From assembly GCF_900106595.1 (NCBI RefSeq), contig NZ_FNNC01000001.1:1-64000 (forward strand): a stretch of DNA of 64,000 nucleotides, in the 5' to 3' direction. The position numbers and the translations under genes are program-made. Numbering within the stretch: the stretch's first letter is position 1; every line of letters begins with the position of its first letter. Source of the DNA: Marinococcus luteus. GTDB lineage: Bacteria; Bacillota; Bacilli; Bacillales; Marinococcaceae. Below are positions 34,523-43,329 of the stretch, piece by piece. Under the pieces are notes generated by a model that had not been told where the DNA came from, searched no databases, and saw only the letters and a list, made by a program, of their open reading frames with translations.

Positions 34523-37467
34523 TAGCGGTTCTCCTTTCTCACCATGTCGCCAGGGAAGATGTAGTCATTGCGTTTCCATTTCCGTTCAACTTCCACACCG
34601 TTCTGCGGATTAGGATTTCCGTAGCGGAAATTGTTTTTCGGCATCGGCGATTCTCCGTCCGTACTGAGTATTTCCATGAATACCTGTGTTTCTTTGTAGG
34701 CCGGTGTATCTGTGTCTTTATCCGCTTCGCTGCTCGTGAGGCGGTTGATGGCCGATTCGCCGGAATTATTCATTGGAATGTAAAGCTGTTTTTCCTTCAC
34801 ACGATCAGTGACAAGCGCCTGGATGCGTACAGCCCCGTACGGCGATTTCAATCGTACAAGTGCTCCGCTTTCGAGACCGCGCTCTTCGGCGAGTTCCGGA
34901 GAAATCTCGACAAAGTTGTCGGGTGTTTTCAGCGTGATGCCTTCCGTTTTGTACGTCATATTGCCTTCGTGGAAGTGCTCAAGCATCCGGCCGTTGTTCA
35001 CGTGCAGATCGTACTGCTCGCCAAAGACTTGCGGCTCTGTCCAATGAACCGGATAGAATCTCGCTTTTCCGTTCGGGAACTGAAAACGGGATTCGTAAAG
35101 AAGCGGTTCATCCTTGCCTTCTTTTGTCACAGGCCATACGAGAGAATTATATCCTTCAAGCCGTTCGTAGGAAACTCCTTCGAAGAACGGGGAGAGCGAA
35201 GCAGCTTCTGCCATAATTTCAGAAGGATGGCTGTAGTTCCAGTCTGCGCCCATCCGGTTGGCTACAAGTTGAAGAATCTCCCAGTCCGGCTTGGAGTTGC
35301 CGAGTGGATCAAGCGCTTTGTACAAACGCTGGAAGCGGCGCTCGGTGTTTACAAACGTCCCGTCTTTTTCCAGACTCGGGCTTGCCGGAAGTACAACATC
35401 CGCAAACTTGGCGGTTTCGGATAAGAAAATGTCCTGGACCACGAAGAAATCAAGTTTTTCAAAGCCCTGCTGCACGTAGTTAATGTTGGAGTCTACAAGC
35501 GCCATTTCCTCGCCTTTCAAATACAGGCTTCGCAGTCGGCCTTCATGCATTGCATCCACCATTTCGTGGTTCGTCATGCCGACTTCACTGGAAAGCTCTG
35601 TGTTCCAGCCCTGCTCAAATTTGCGGCGGACTTCTTCGTTTTCCACGGATTGATAGCCGGGAAGCAGATTCGGTGCGCTGCCGAAGTCTGTTGCGCCCTG
35701 GACGTTATTATGTCCGCGAAGCGGGTAGGAGCCGGTGCCGTGACGGCCGTAGTTGCCGGAAACAAGCAGAAGATTCGATATTGCAGTACTAGTATCTGCG
35801 CCGCCGGAGTGCTGGGTAACACCCATCGCCCACAGGGCACAAGTAGTATCTGCTTCGTGAATGCTCTCGGCAATGCCAATCAATTCCTCGCGGGAGAGAC
35901 CGGTCTGTTCTACGGCGTAATCGATGGTGTACATTTCGAGTTCTTTAACAAAGTCGTCGTAGTAATCCACGCGTTCATTGATGAACTCTGTATCCTCCCA
36001 GCCCTGGTCGATGATGTATTTCGCTACTGCGTTCAGCCATACAAGGTCCGAGCCTGGTTTCGGCTGAATAAACATGTCCGAGCGCTCCGCCATTTCGTGT
36101 TTTCTGATGTCGGAGACGATCAGCTTCTGGTTACGCAGCTTATGGGAACTTTTAATACGCGTGGCAAGAACCGGATGGGATTCGGATGTGTTTGTCCCGA
36201 CGGTAATAATAAGCTCCGCATTTTTAATATCTTCTATTGTACCGGTGTCCCCGCCGTAACCGACTGTGCGGAAGAGCCCCTGGGTGGCCGGTGTCTGGCA
36301 GTACCGGGAACAGTTGTCAATATTGTTCGTGCCCATGACGGCGCGGGAGAGCTTCTGCATAAGATAGGACTCTTCGTTCGTTGTCTTTGAAGAGCTGATA
36401 AACGCGAGAGCGTCGTTGCCGCTTTCTTTCTTAATGGATGTGAAGTTATCCTGGATAACGTTTAAAGCATGATCCCAGGTGGTCTCGACAAACTGGCCGT
36501 TTTCACGGACGAGCGGGTTCTGCAGGCGCTCTTCGCTGTTTACAAAATCCCAGCCGAATTTCCCTTTCACACAGGTGGAAATGCCATTTGCAGGTGCTTC
36601 TGCCTGCGGTTCAATTTTCAGGATGTCGCGGTCCTTCGTCCAGACATCAAAGCTACAGCCGACCCCGCAATAAGTACAAACTGTTTTCGTTTTTTCAATG
36701 CGGTCGTCGCGCATTTTGGACTCCATATTGGAAAGAGCCAGAATCGAGCTGTAGCCGGTTTCCACGTCCTTGGTGATGTCGATCATCGGACGGAGGGTAT
36801 CTTCTTTAATACCGGTCATGTAGCCGGCTTCGCCCTCCATGTTTGTTTCAATTAAAGCGTTGCATGGACAGACGGTCGAACAGTGGCCACAGGATACACA
36901 GGAGGATTCGCCGATAGGAACATCGTTGTCCCATATAACGCGGGGGCGTTCACGCTCCCAGTCGATGGAAAGGGTCTCGGTCACCTGGACGTCCTGACAG
37001 GCTTCCACACAGCGTCCGCAGAGGATACACTGATCCGGGTCATAGCGGTAGTGAGGGTTTGTATAATCTTTTTCATACGGTTTTGTTTCAAAAGGAATGC
37101 TCTGGTGTTCGACACGCATCGCTTCCACCGTATTATGGATTTCACAGCCGCCGTTGTTGTAGTCACATACGGTGCAGTAAAGCTCGTGGTTATGCAGAAT
37201 ACGGTCCATCGCAATTTTTTGTGCCTGATCGACGTCGGGGGTGAGGGTTTCGATGACATCATCTTCTTTAAATTCGGTGGAACAGGCACGGACAATTTCT
37301 CCGTTTACCTTTACCATACAGGTGTCACAGGTTTCAATTGCGCCTAAGCTCGGGTGATAACAGACATTTGGCACTTCTTCATTGGTGCCGCGGGTGTAGT
37401 CGAGGATTGTAGAGTCATCCGATACTTTGCGCTCGGTGCCATTCATCGTTACTCGAATAATCGACAA
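34522..37467 (-). CDS. fdhF: molybdenum formate dehydrogenase, large fused subunit (YrhE/FdhF type)
   Basis: 981 residues from a TTG with GGAAGG upstream; an ATG three codons earlier falls in the ribosome site. Domain order: 2Fe-2S ferredoxin (Cys36, 47, 50, 62), His-Cys 4Fe-4S motif (CTVCDYNNGGCEIH), two 4Fe-4S ferredoxin motifs (CILCGRCVEAC and CVSCGHCSTVCPC), 4Fe-4S (CTYCGVGC), then the bis-MGD domain with Cys in CSRYCQTPAT at the catalytic position instead of selenocysteine. It oxidises formate in the cytoplasm. fdhD and Mo-cofactor genes are not in the window. Confidence 0.93.
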   Translation of the reverse strand: MSIIRVTMNGTERKVSDDSTILDYTRGTNEEVPNVCYHPSLGAIETCDTCMVKVNGEIVRACSTEFKEDDVIETLTPDVDQAQKIAMDRILHNHELYCTVCDYNNGGCEIHNTVEAMRVEHQSIPFETKPYEKDYTNPHYRYDPDQCILCGRCVEACQDVQVTETLSIDWERERPRVIWDNDVPIGESSCVSCGHCSTVCPCNALIETNMEGEAGYMTGIKEDTLRPMIDITKDVETGYSSILALSNMESKMRDDRIEKTKTVCTYCGVGCSFDVWTKDRDILKIEPQAEAPANGISTCVKGKFGWDFVNSEERLQNPLVRENGQFVETTWDHALNVIQDNFTSIKKESGNDALAFISSSKTTNEESYLMQKLSRAVMGTNNIDNCSRYCQTPATQGLFRTVGYGGDTGTIEDIKNAELIITVGTNTSESHPVLATRIKSSHKLRNQKLIVSDIRKHEMAERSDMFIQPKPGSDLVWLNAVAKYIIDQGWEDTEFINERVDYYDDFVKELEMYTIDYAVEQTGLSREELIGIAESIHEADTTCALWAMGVTQHSGGADTSTAISNLLLVSGNYGRHGTGSYPLRGHNNVQGATDFGSAPNLLPGYQSVENEEVRRKFEQGWNTELSSEVGMTNHEMVDAMHEGRLRSLYLKGEEMALVDSNINYVQQGFEKLDFFVVQDIFLSETAKFADVVLPASPSLEKDGTFVNTERRFQRLYKALDPLGNSKPDWEILQLVANRMGADWNYSHPSEIMAEAASLSPFFEGVSYERLEGYNSLVWPVTKEGKDEPLLYESRFQFPNGKARFYPVHWTEPQVFGEQYDLHVNNGRMLEHFHEGNMTYKTEGITLKTPDNFVEISPELAEERGLESGALVRLKSPYGAVRIQALVTDRVKEKQLYIPMNNSGESAINRLTSSEADKDTDTPAYKETQVFMEILSTDGESPMPKNNFRYGNPNPQNGVEVERKWKRNDYIFPGDMVRKENR

Positions 37468-37784
37468 AATAATCATCCTTCCATTTTGGAAATAAAGTTG
37501 GACTAAAGGAATAAAAAAGTAGTGGACAGTGGATGAATGCGGCACTCGCTTATGTAAGAGTCAAGGGAGTGCACCTTTATTCTAGGGATTGTAGAGGGAA
37601 ATGTAAAAAATCATAAAGGTTTAACTACACGTTTCCACGAAACTAAAAACTTAAAACAATATTTTAATAATTATCAATCTTCTCTATTAACCCGATTAGC
37701 ATTTGTGATTAAATCAAAACTAGATTATAATGCTTTTGGATAGTAAATATGTGAATAATAATTTAATCAAAGGACACTGATAAA
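37468..37784. promoter_or_regulatory. divergent regulatory region of fdhF and the DUF2294 gene, with a Fur-like box
   Basis: TTTTAATAATTATCA at 37662-37676 matches the 7-1-7 Fur consensus at 12 of 14 positions. A hairpin GCACTC/GAGTGC spans 37542-37572 in the fdhF leader. No clear -35/-10 pair stands out by eye. Confidence 0.35.
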
Positions 37785-38477
37785 ATGAGGCCCACTGAGA
37801 ACGAAAAGGATATCGCAAGCTTCGCCGGCAGACTGCTTCGGGAAAGATTCGGCAAAGGCCCGGAAGCAGCCCATGTCGTCATGCAGGGACCGTTCATCAC
37901 CATTTATCTCCGGCATTTCCTAAGCCCAATGGAACGGGTGATTCTCGAGCAGGATGGGGAACAGGCTGTTTTCCGTCTGCGTGAGAGCATGATGCACAAA
38001 ATTGTACCGGAAATTAACGGATACGTGCAGTCGGTCACCGGTCAGGAGTTTAAAAACTTTTATCACGACAGTGATTTTAATAAGGAATCGAGTATATTTG
38101 TCGGGATCGACGAAAATGCATATGACGGCGAAAACCCATTTAAAGAATATGCAGGTAAAAAGAAGCTTGAAGAGCGGGTGCGGCAGGTCACTGCAGAAGC
38201 GGAAAAAGAACCCGACAAAGTCTTTTCAGGAATGTTAAATAATAAGACTGTTCTCGTGATCCGGGAAGGGCTGCTGATTAACATTGAAAAAGAGTTAGTG
38301 CAGCAGGGATATGAAGAGCAGCTGAAGGTGACTAAACGCAAGCTGGAAAAAAGGCTGTTAATAGAAGGAAAGTCGTTTATCTCCATTGCCGGAATAAACA
38401 TTGCTGATGTGTTTGTTGACTGGGACTTTGAACGGGACCGCAGCGTTATTGTCTTTATTATGAGCGGGTCCGGCTAG
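37785..38477 (+). CDS. tandem DUF2294-family protein
   Basis: 230 residues with two similar halves: residues 1-115 (GPFITIYLRHFLSPMERVIL) and 120-230 (NNKTVLVIREGLLINIEKELV). DUF2294 proteins are often found with formate dehydrogenases and carbon-handling genes, and here the gene is divergent from fdhF. Function unknown. No strong ribosome site: AAAGGACAC, ten bases before the ATG. Confidence 0.8.
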   Translation: MRPTENEKDIASFAGRLLRERFGKGPEAAHVVMQGPFITIYLRHFLSPMERVILEQDGEQAVFRLRESMMHKIVPEINGYVQSVTGQEFKNFYHDSDFNKESSIFVGIDENAYDGENPFKEYAGKKKLEERVRQVTAEAEKEPDKVFSGMLNNKTVLVIREGLLINIEKELVQQGYEEQLKVTKRKLEKRLLIEGKSFISIAGINIADVFVDWDFERDRSVIVFIMSGSG

Positions 38478-38505
38478 AGGATACATAGTCCTTCCTCCTG
38501 CAGCA

Positions 38506-38688
38506 TCAGCCGGCGTATGCCTGAAAGCAGTGCACGCAGTAAGAGTAGTTCTTTTGGGTGAATGACTGCAGGGCAGTTTCTTCCACCAGACTCTCCCAAT
38601 CGGAAGGTTTGCTGTTGGTCATGCAGTGGTCATTGACAAATACAGATTTGTGAATCTTCTGGCCGTCGTGATCAATTAAAAATTTCAT
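38506..38688 (-). CDS. small Cys/His protein
   Basis: 60 residues, AAAGGAG upstream of the ATG at a spacing of about 13. Ends in YSYCVHCFQAYAG, and has a third Cys in NDHCMTN, so it may bind a metal or take part in thiol chemistry. Not recognised. A hairpin with a T run and a sigma-B-like promoter lie in its leader. Confidence 0.65.
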   Translation of the reverse strand: MKFLIDHDGQKIHKSVFVNDHCMTNSKPSDWESLVEETALQSFTQKNYSYCVHCFQAYAG

Positions 38689-38722
38689 AAATTAAAAGGA
38701 TGCTCCTTTCATAAAATAAATA

Positions 38723-38775
38723 AAAAAAGCCAAAAAGATAAACAGGAGGCAGGTACCTCTTGTCTCTTTTTGGCT
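38723..38775 (-). terminator. terminator-like hairpin in the leader of the 60-residue gene
   Basis: Minus strand GCCAAAAAGA pairs with TCTTTTTGGC around a GAGG/CCTC inner part, and seven T follow. It resembles the hairpin in the catalase leader. Confidence 0.6.
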
Positions 38776-38848
38776 TATGGGAAATAGCGCCATTGTCTAT
38801 CCATTTCCACCGTTTATTTAATTGCTCTTAAGTAATTTCTTCGTATGT

Positions 38849-38875
38849 ATACCCTAAAGGATATAGAGCTTAATT
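38849..38875 (-). promoter_or_regulatory. sigma-B-like promoter
   Basis: Minus strand AATTAA, 15 bases, GGGTAT: perfect -10 and 4 of 6 at -35 for sigma-B. Confidence 0.4.
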
Positions 38876-38903
38876 GCAACCATGATAAAGCCAGGCAGCA
38901 ATG

Positions 38904-39221
38904 CTATTCGGTAGCCGGGGTATCGACTAATCCGGTGAACCTAAGACGGAAGGATGTTTCGTCTTCATCAATATAGCCCCAGGCAATACGGTCTTTTTTC
39001 CAAAAGATCTTAAACTGGTTCCGGTCGACAATTTCAAAGCTGTCGCACTCCGAGATGATCCCAAGCGTTTCCAACTCCCGGCAGATCCTCTTTGTTTCTG
39101 ATAAATACCACATATTTTCCCAGCGGGGATGTTCAAAACGGCTTTTTATTTCTGCAATAACTTCAATAGAACCATTCTGGAGAATACGGTACCGGCCGAA
39201 AGAAGCTTCTTGATATTCCAT
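38904..39221 (-). CDS. uncharacterised protein
   Basis: 105 residues if it starts at the ATG at 39221 (GGGGCG ten bases upstream); ATGs at 39239 and 39257 are in frame but have poorer sites. MEYQEASFGRYRILQNGSIEV suggests a small beta-rich domain. Not recognised. A Fur/PerR-like sequence, TGAGAATCACTTTCT (minus strand, about 39324-39338), lies upstream. Confidence 0.6.
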   Translation of the reverse strand: MEYQEASFGRYRILQNGSIEVIAEIKSRFEHPRWENMWYLSETKRICRELETLGIISECDSFEIVDRNQFKIFWKKDRIAWGYIDEDETSFRLRFTGLVDTPATE

Positions 39222-39370
39222 GAATTTCGCCCCATTCATTTTTCTTTCATTATGCATGAAAAAATAGGTAATTTCTACTTAAAAAATACTCCCAGCCGAA
39301 GCCGGAAGTAAAAAGTCCTATAGAGAAAGTGATTCTCAATTTTAATTTTTTGAATCGGTAAAAAGTTATT

Positions 39371-39817
39371 TTATTTCCATTTCATGACGACTTTTAATTT
39401 GTTCTGCTCAAAGTAGTAGGAGTCTATTTTTCCATAAGGAACTTTTTTCATAGGCTCAAATACTTCCAGGTGAAAGCCTGCCTGCTGCTCCTGAGCAGAA
39501 AAATAAGGCGGGCGGTCGAAGATTTCCCTAAAGACATCGTCCGCTTCTAAAGGGGAGATGGATTTTAACGTGAAGTAAAGGGTCCGCTCTGAAGCGTGGG
39601 AAGGTTCAAGCAGCATGCTGAAGCGGCTTTGGCTGCTGTCATTTTTAACGCCTTCAATACGCAGGACCTGGTCCTGGATATGAACTGCGGAAATATCCAC
39701 ATTGTCCATTTTTTTAACTTGAAGCACCTTCAAAAACATTTTTTCCGTTACTGGGATGGTTACTCCGTTTTCTTTCGCGTCGGTCACACGTTTTTTAATA
39801 GATGAAAAAAGACTCAC
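39371..39817 (-). CDS. uncharacterised protein
   Basis: 148 residues from the GTG at 39817 with GAGGAGG nine bases upstream; a TTG at 39835 is inside the ribosome site. Begins SLFSSIKKRVTDAKENGV and has an alternating beta pattern around VDISAVHIQDQVLRIEGV. Not recognised. Confidence 0.65.
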   Translation of the reverse strand: MSLFSSIKKRVTDAKENGVTIPVTEKMFLKVLQVKKMDNVDISAVHIQDQVLRIEGVKNDSSQSRFSMLLEPSHASERTLYFTLKSISPLEADDVFREIFDRPPYFSAQEQQAGFHLEVFEPMKKVPYGKIDSYYFEQNKLKVVMKWK

Positions 39818-39937
39818 TATTGATTTCCTCCTCAAGTATTGGCTGTTTATTCATATTCCCGGATAAGCCTTTAAAGGAACGTCTTTTTTAGTTCAGAAGA
39901 AATTTTTTATTCATTCCTAAAAGACTTTTTCGCTTAT

Positions 39938-39962
39938 AAAGTTTATTGATTAAACAAACAAA
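39938..39962. promoter_or_regulatory. xylO-like XylR operator upstream of the sugar porter
   Basis: AAAGTTTAT-7-ACAAACAAA: same 9-7-9 layout as the Bacillus xylO (TTAGTTTGT-7-ACAAACTAA), 14 of 18 half-site bases matching. Confidence 0.55.
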
Positions 39963-39978
39963 GAGTGTTAATCTGGCT

Positions 39979-39992
39979 TGTGATCGCTTACA
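39979..39992. promoter_or_regulatory. cre site (CcpA) upstream of the sugar porter
   Basis: TGTGATCGCTTACA matches the catabolite-responsive element with one mismatch. It lies just before the ribosome site, in roadblock position. Confidence 0.6.
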
Positions 39993-39993
39993 T

Positions 39994-40030
39994 AAAGGAG
40001 GGAAGAGTAGTAGAACTACTCGGACATATG
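39994..40030 (+). promoter_or_regulatory. hairpin-bridged ribosome binding site
   Basis: AAAGGAGGG ends 25 bases before the ATG. Between them GAGTAGT-AGA-ACTACTC (40005-40021) is a perfect 7 bp hairpin; with it folded, the spacing becomes about eight bases. Confidence 0.65.
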
Positions 40031-41407
40031 AATTCTAAACGAACAATCTATGTAGTACTGGTTACAATGGTAGCTACACTTGGCGGCTTGTTGTTTGGTT
40101 ATGATACGGCCGTAATTTCCGGGGCGGAAGGGTCGCTGCAGACCTACTTTGCCGACAATCTGAACTTGAGTCCGTTTATTCACGGTCTGACGGTTTCAAG
40201 TGCACTTATCGGGTGTATTATCGGTGGATTGATTTCAGGATTTTTTGCAAACCGGATAGGAAGAAAGTTTACATTGATTATAGCGGCGGTTTTGTTTCTT
40301 CTTTCCGCATTAGGGTCAGCCTATCCGGAGCTGTTATTTTTTGAAGCCGGGGATCCTTCCGTTGCTCTTTTGATTGTATTTAATATTTACCGGATTATCG
40401 GCGGGATTGGAGTGGGGCTGGCCTCAGCGGTCGCACCTATGTACATTGGTGAAATGGCGCCGCCTAATATTAGGGGAAGACTTGTGTCACTTAACCAGTT
40501 TGCGATTATTTTCGGTCAGTTCGTCGTATACTTTGTTAACTGGGGAATTGCCCGCGGAGAAACCGCAGAATGGGTGGACACTCTCGGCTGGAGGTATATG
40601 TTTGCCTCTGAAGCCATACCAGCTGCTTTGTTTTTATTATTCCTGTTAACTGTTCCTGAGACACCGCGGTATTTGGTTTCCAAAAACCGGGATGACAAAG
40701 CGATGAAGATTTTATCAAGAATCTACGACCAGACAATGGCAAAGGCTACGTTTTACGAGATTAATCAATCGTTTGATAAAAGAAAAGAGAAGTTGTTTGC
40801 CTACGGAAAGCTGATTATTATTATTGGTATTCTCTTGTCGATTTTCCAGCAGTTTGTCGGCATTAACGTTGCACTGTATTATGCACCGAGAATATTTGAA
40901 AGTATGGGAGCTGCAAGAGACGCTTCTTTATTCCAGACCATTATTATGGGGGCCGTCAATTTAATATTTACAGTCATTGCTATCATGACAGTAGATAAAT
41001 TCGGACGGAAACCACTGTTGATCATCGGGTCTATTGGAATGACCATAGGCATGTTCGGTGTTTCGGCTCTCGCTTTTTCCGGCACTATTGGTATAGCGAC
41101 GCTTGTATTTATTATCATCTATACGGCTTCCTTTATGATGTCGTGGGGACCGGTGGTATGGGTGCTTTTATCCGAAATATTTCCGAATAAAATCCGCGGT
41201 CAGGCTCTCGCTATTGCGGTGGCAGCCCAATGGGCAGCTAACTATTTTATTTCTTCCACGTATCCAGCCATGATCGAGTTCAGCGGCGGATTAACGTATG
41301 GATTTTACGGTCTTATGAGTATATTGTCCGCTCTGTTCGTATGGAAATTTGTACCTGAAACGAAAGGAAAAACGCTTGAAGAGATAGAAATGGGATTAAA
41401 AAAGTAA
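40028..41407 (+). CDS. sugar porter family MFS symporter, probable xylose/H+ symporter
   Basis: 459 residues, 12 membrane segments. Sugar-porter signatures: GGLLFGYDTAVISGAEG in TM1, GRKF after TM2, RIIGGIGVGLASAVAPMYIGEMAPPNIRGRLVS, and PETKGKTLEEIE at the C-terminus. The family carries xylose, arabinose, glucose and inositol with protons. The xylO-like operator upstream and the neighbouring xylosidase and XylR point to xylose. The ATG at 40028 begins the conserved part; no other in-frame start lies near the ribosome site. Confidence 0.88.
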   Translation: MNSKRTIYVVLVTMVATLGGLLFGYDTAVISGAEGSLQTYFADNLNLSPFIHGLTVSSALIGCIIGGLISGFFANRIGRKFTLIIAAVLFLLSALGSAYPELLFFEAGDPSVALLIVFNIYRIIGGIGVGLASAVAPMYIGEMAPPNIRGRLVSLNQFAIIFGQFVVYFVNWGIARGETAEWVDTLGWRYMFASEAIPAALFLLFLLTVPETPRYLVSKNRDDKAMKILSRIYDQTMAKATFYEINQSFDKRKEKLFAYGKLIIIIGILLSIFQQFVGINVALYYAPRIFESMGAARDASLFQTIIMGAVNLIFTVIAIMTVDKFGRKPLLIIGSIGMTIGMFGVSALAFSGTIGIATLVFIIIYTASFMMSWGPVVWVLLSEIFPNKIRGQALAIAVAAQWAANYFISSTYPAMIEFSGGLTYGFYGLMSILSALFVWKFVPETKGKTLEEIEMGLKK

Positions 41408-41421
41408 GCGAGTAAAGAAGA

Positions 41422-41455
41422 GGCCCGGCTGCACTAATCGCAGCCGGGCCTTCTG
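41422..41455. terminator. bidirectional terminator between sugar porter and xylosidase
   Basis: GGCCCGGCTGC pairs perfectly with GCAGCCGGGCC. Confidence 0.85.
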
Positions 41456-41458
41456 TTA

Positions 41459-43081
41459 TTATGCTTCGTTCTCTTCCTTGGGAACATAATGAAAATACTC
41501 AAAATCTGCAGGCTTGGAAGAAAAACTGTCCTGGCACTGCATACCGACAAAAGCGCCTGTAAAGAAGCCGTCGCCCTGGATATGGTCATCCGATAGTTTA
41601 GCGGAAGGAAAAGAAACATCCACTACAGTCCACGTGCTGCCATCAAAGGAGTAGGAAAACCAGTACTTGTCCATACGCACTGAAACCTTAAGGTAAATCG
41701 TTTCTACATTGCGGTCAACCTCAATATCATTGTCCTGGAGCGGCGTGTCAAATTGAAAATGGTCATTAGTTAGAAGGGTTAAAATTTTTCCTTTACTTTC
41801 ATCGTGTGTAACGTGAAAATAAACCCAGTTTTGTGTATTGTAATAGCAGACCATGCCTGCGGACTGCTGAAAATGATCCGGATCAAATTGAAAGGCGGTT
41901 TCGGCATCAAAATAAAAATGCTGCCACCTTCTTGCCGCAAACGCCTGGGTGAATTTAGACGTCAGGGAATCTTTGCCGTACAGTCGTAAATAGCCTGGGC
42001 GGTCTTTAAACGATAACGTGTTTTCTCCTAGAGGCACCCGAAGTGTCTGGAAGCTCTTATCCAGAGTGCCGGTGTCAAAATGACTGTAAAAAGGGGACGG
42101 TGAATGTTGAGGCTCGTCCGAAAGACCAGGGCCATCCACGTATAGCGAAGGCTCATTGCCGCCGGCTATGTAAGGCCATTCTTTTTCCCAATAAACCTTT
42201 TGAATAGCGGTTTCTCTCCCGAGTGGGCAGAAGCCCCGCGGGTCCAGTAAAGGTTTTTGGTCTTCTTTTAACGGCCTCCCGGTCAGGTGCACAAAATACC
42301 ATTCGCCGTTCTGCGTTTCTACAAGAGACCCGTGCCCCGCTTTCTGCAGAGGATTTCTCGGATAGGGCCAGGACGTAATAAACGGGTTTTCCGGGTGGAC
42401 CTCGTAAGGGCCGAATAATGATTTGGATCGTGCGATGGTAGCTGCATGGTCAAAGGTAGTGCCGCCTTCCGCGGTAAGCAGGTAATACCATCCATTGATT
42501 TTATATATATGCGGCCCCTCGGTCAGTTTGATATCTGTACCGGTAAAAATGATCTGCCGTTTACCGATCAGTGTTTCCGCTTCGGCGTCGTATTCCTGCA
42601 GAGCGATACCGTAAAAGCGGTGATTGCCAGGCCGGTAATCCCAGACCATATTCAGCAGATATTTTCTGCCGTCGTCATCATGGTAAAGGGAGGGATCAAA
42701 CCCGGAGCTGTTCAAATACACAGGTTCGCTCCATTCACCGTCAATCGTATCGCAGGTGACGAGGTAATTATGACCGTCTTTCCAGATACCGTCGATTTGT
42801 TTAATATCTGAATAAATCAACCAGAACTGGTTATCGTGCCAGGAGAGTGCGGGTGCCCAGACGCCTCCCGAATCCGGATTGCCTGCCATATTCAGCTGGG
42901 ATGTCCGTTCGAGAGGATGTTTGACGACTTCCCAGTTTTTTAAATCCTTTGAGTGATGGATCTGCACCCCGGGGAACCATTCAAACGTGGAGGTGGCAAT
43001 ATAATAATTCTCTCCGGCCCTGCAAATACTCGGGTCAGGGTTAAAGCCAGTTAAAATTGGATTAGTAATTTGATCATTCAC
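41459..43081 (-). CDS. xynB: GH43 beta-xylosidase
   Basis: 540 residues, no signal peptide, so it cleaves imported xylo-oligosaccharides to xylose in the cytoplasm. The five-blade propeller domain starts NPILTGFNPDPSICR (catalytic base Asp) and the acid Glu is in KLTEGPHIYK; a C-terminal beta-sandwich (from about residue 330) ends the protein, as in XynB3-type GH43. GGAGG precedes the ATG. An xylO-like operator and a consensus cre site lie in its promoter. Confidence 0.92.
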   Translation of the reverse strand: MNDQITNPILTGFNPDPSICRAGENYYIATSTFEWFPGVQIHHSKDLKNWEVVKHPLERTSQLNMAGNPDSGGVWAPALSWHDNQFWLIYSDIKQIDGIWKDGHNYLVTCDTIDGEWSEPVYLNSSGFDPSLYHDDDGRKYLLNMVWDYRPGNHRFYGIALQEYDAEAETLIGKRQIIFTGTDIKLTEGPHIYKINGWYYLLTAEGGTTFDHAATIARSKSLFGPYEVHPENPFITSWPYPRNPLQKAGHGSLVETQNGEWYFVHLTGRPLKEDQKPLLDPRGFCPLGRETAIQKVYWEKEWPYIAGGNEPSLYVDGPGLSDEPQHSPSPFYSHFDTGTLDKSFQTLRVPLGENTLSFKDRPGYLRLYGKDSLTSKFTQAFAARRWQHFYFDAETAFQFDPDHFQQSAGMVCYYNTQNWVYFHVTHDESKGKILTLLTNDHFQFDTPLQDNDIEVDRNVETIYLKVSVRMDKYWFSYSFDGSTWTVVDVSFPSAKLSDDHIQGDGFFTGAFVGMQCQDSFSSKPADFEYFHYVPKEENEA

Positions 43082-43100
43082 GATAGCAGCCTCCTTGGTT

Positions 43101-43114
43101 TGATAACGCTTTCA
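43101..43114. promoter_or_regulatory. cre site upstream of xynB
   Basis: TGAAAGCGTTATCA on the minus strand matches the CcpA consensus without mismatch, 20 bases before the xynB start. Confidence 0.75.
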
Positions 43115-43116
43115 AA

Positions 43117-43141
43117 ATAGATTGTATAAGCAATAAACTAA
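43117..43141. promoter_or_regulatory. xylO-like XylR operator upstream of xynB
   Basis: Minus strand TTAGTTTAT-7-ACAATCTAT has the xylO 9-7-9 layout and overlaps a -10-like TATACA. Confidence 0.5.
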
Positions 43142-43231
43142 ATATAACTTAATTCCTTATTCTGCTCAACTGCCAATTTGCTTTAAAGCAAAAATATGGA
43201 TGAAAATATAGATTATTGTATATAAATACCT

Positions 43232-43260
43232 TTGACTTTGTTTAATCAGGAAACTATATG
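43232..43260 (+). promoter_or_regulatory. promoter of xylR
   Basis: TTGACT, a 17-base spacer and TATATG lie about 70 bases before the xylR start. Confidence 0.5.
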
Positions 43261-43329
43261 ATGACCACAAGAAAATGTATGCTATTATGTACGTAAACCG
43301 ATCAAAATTGAGAAGTAGGAGAAGATAAT

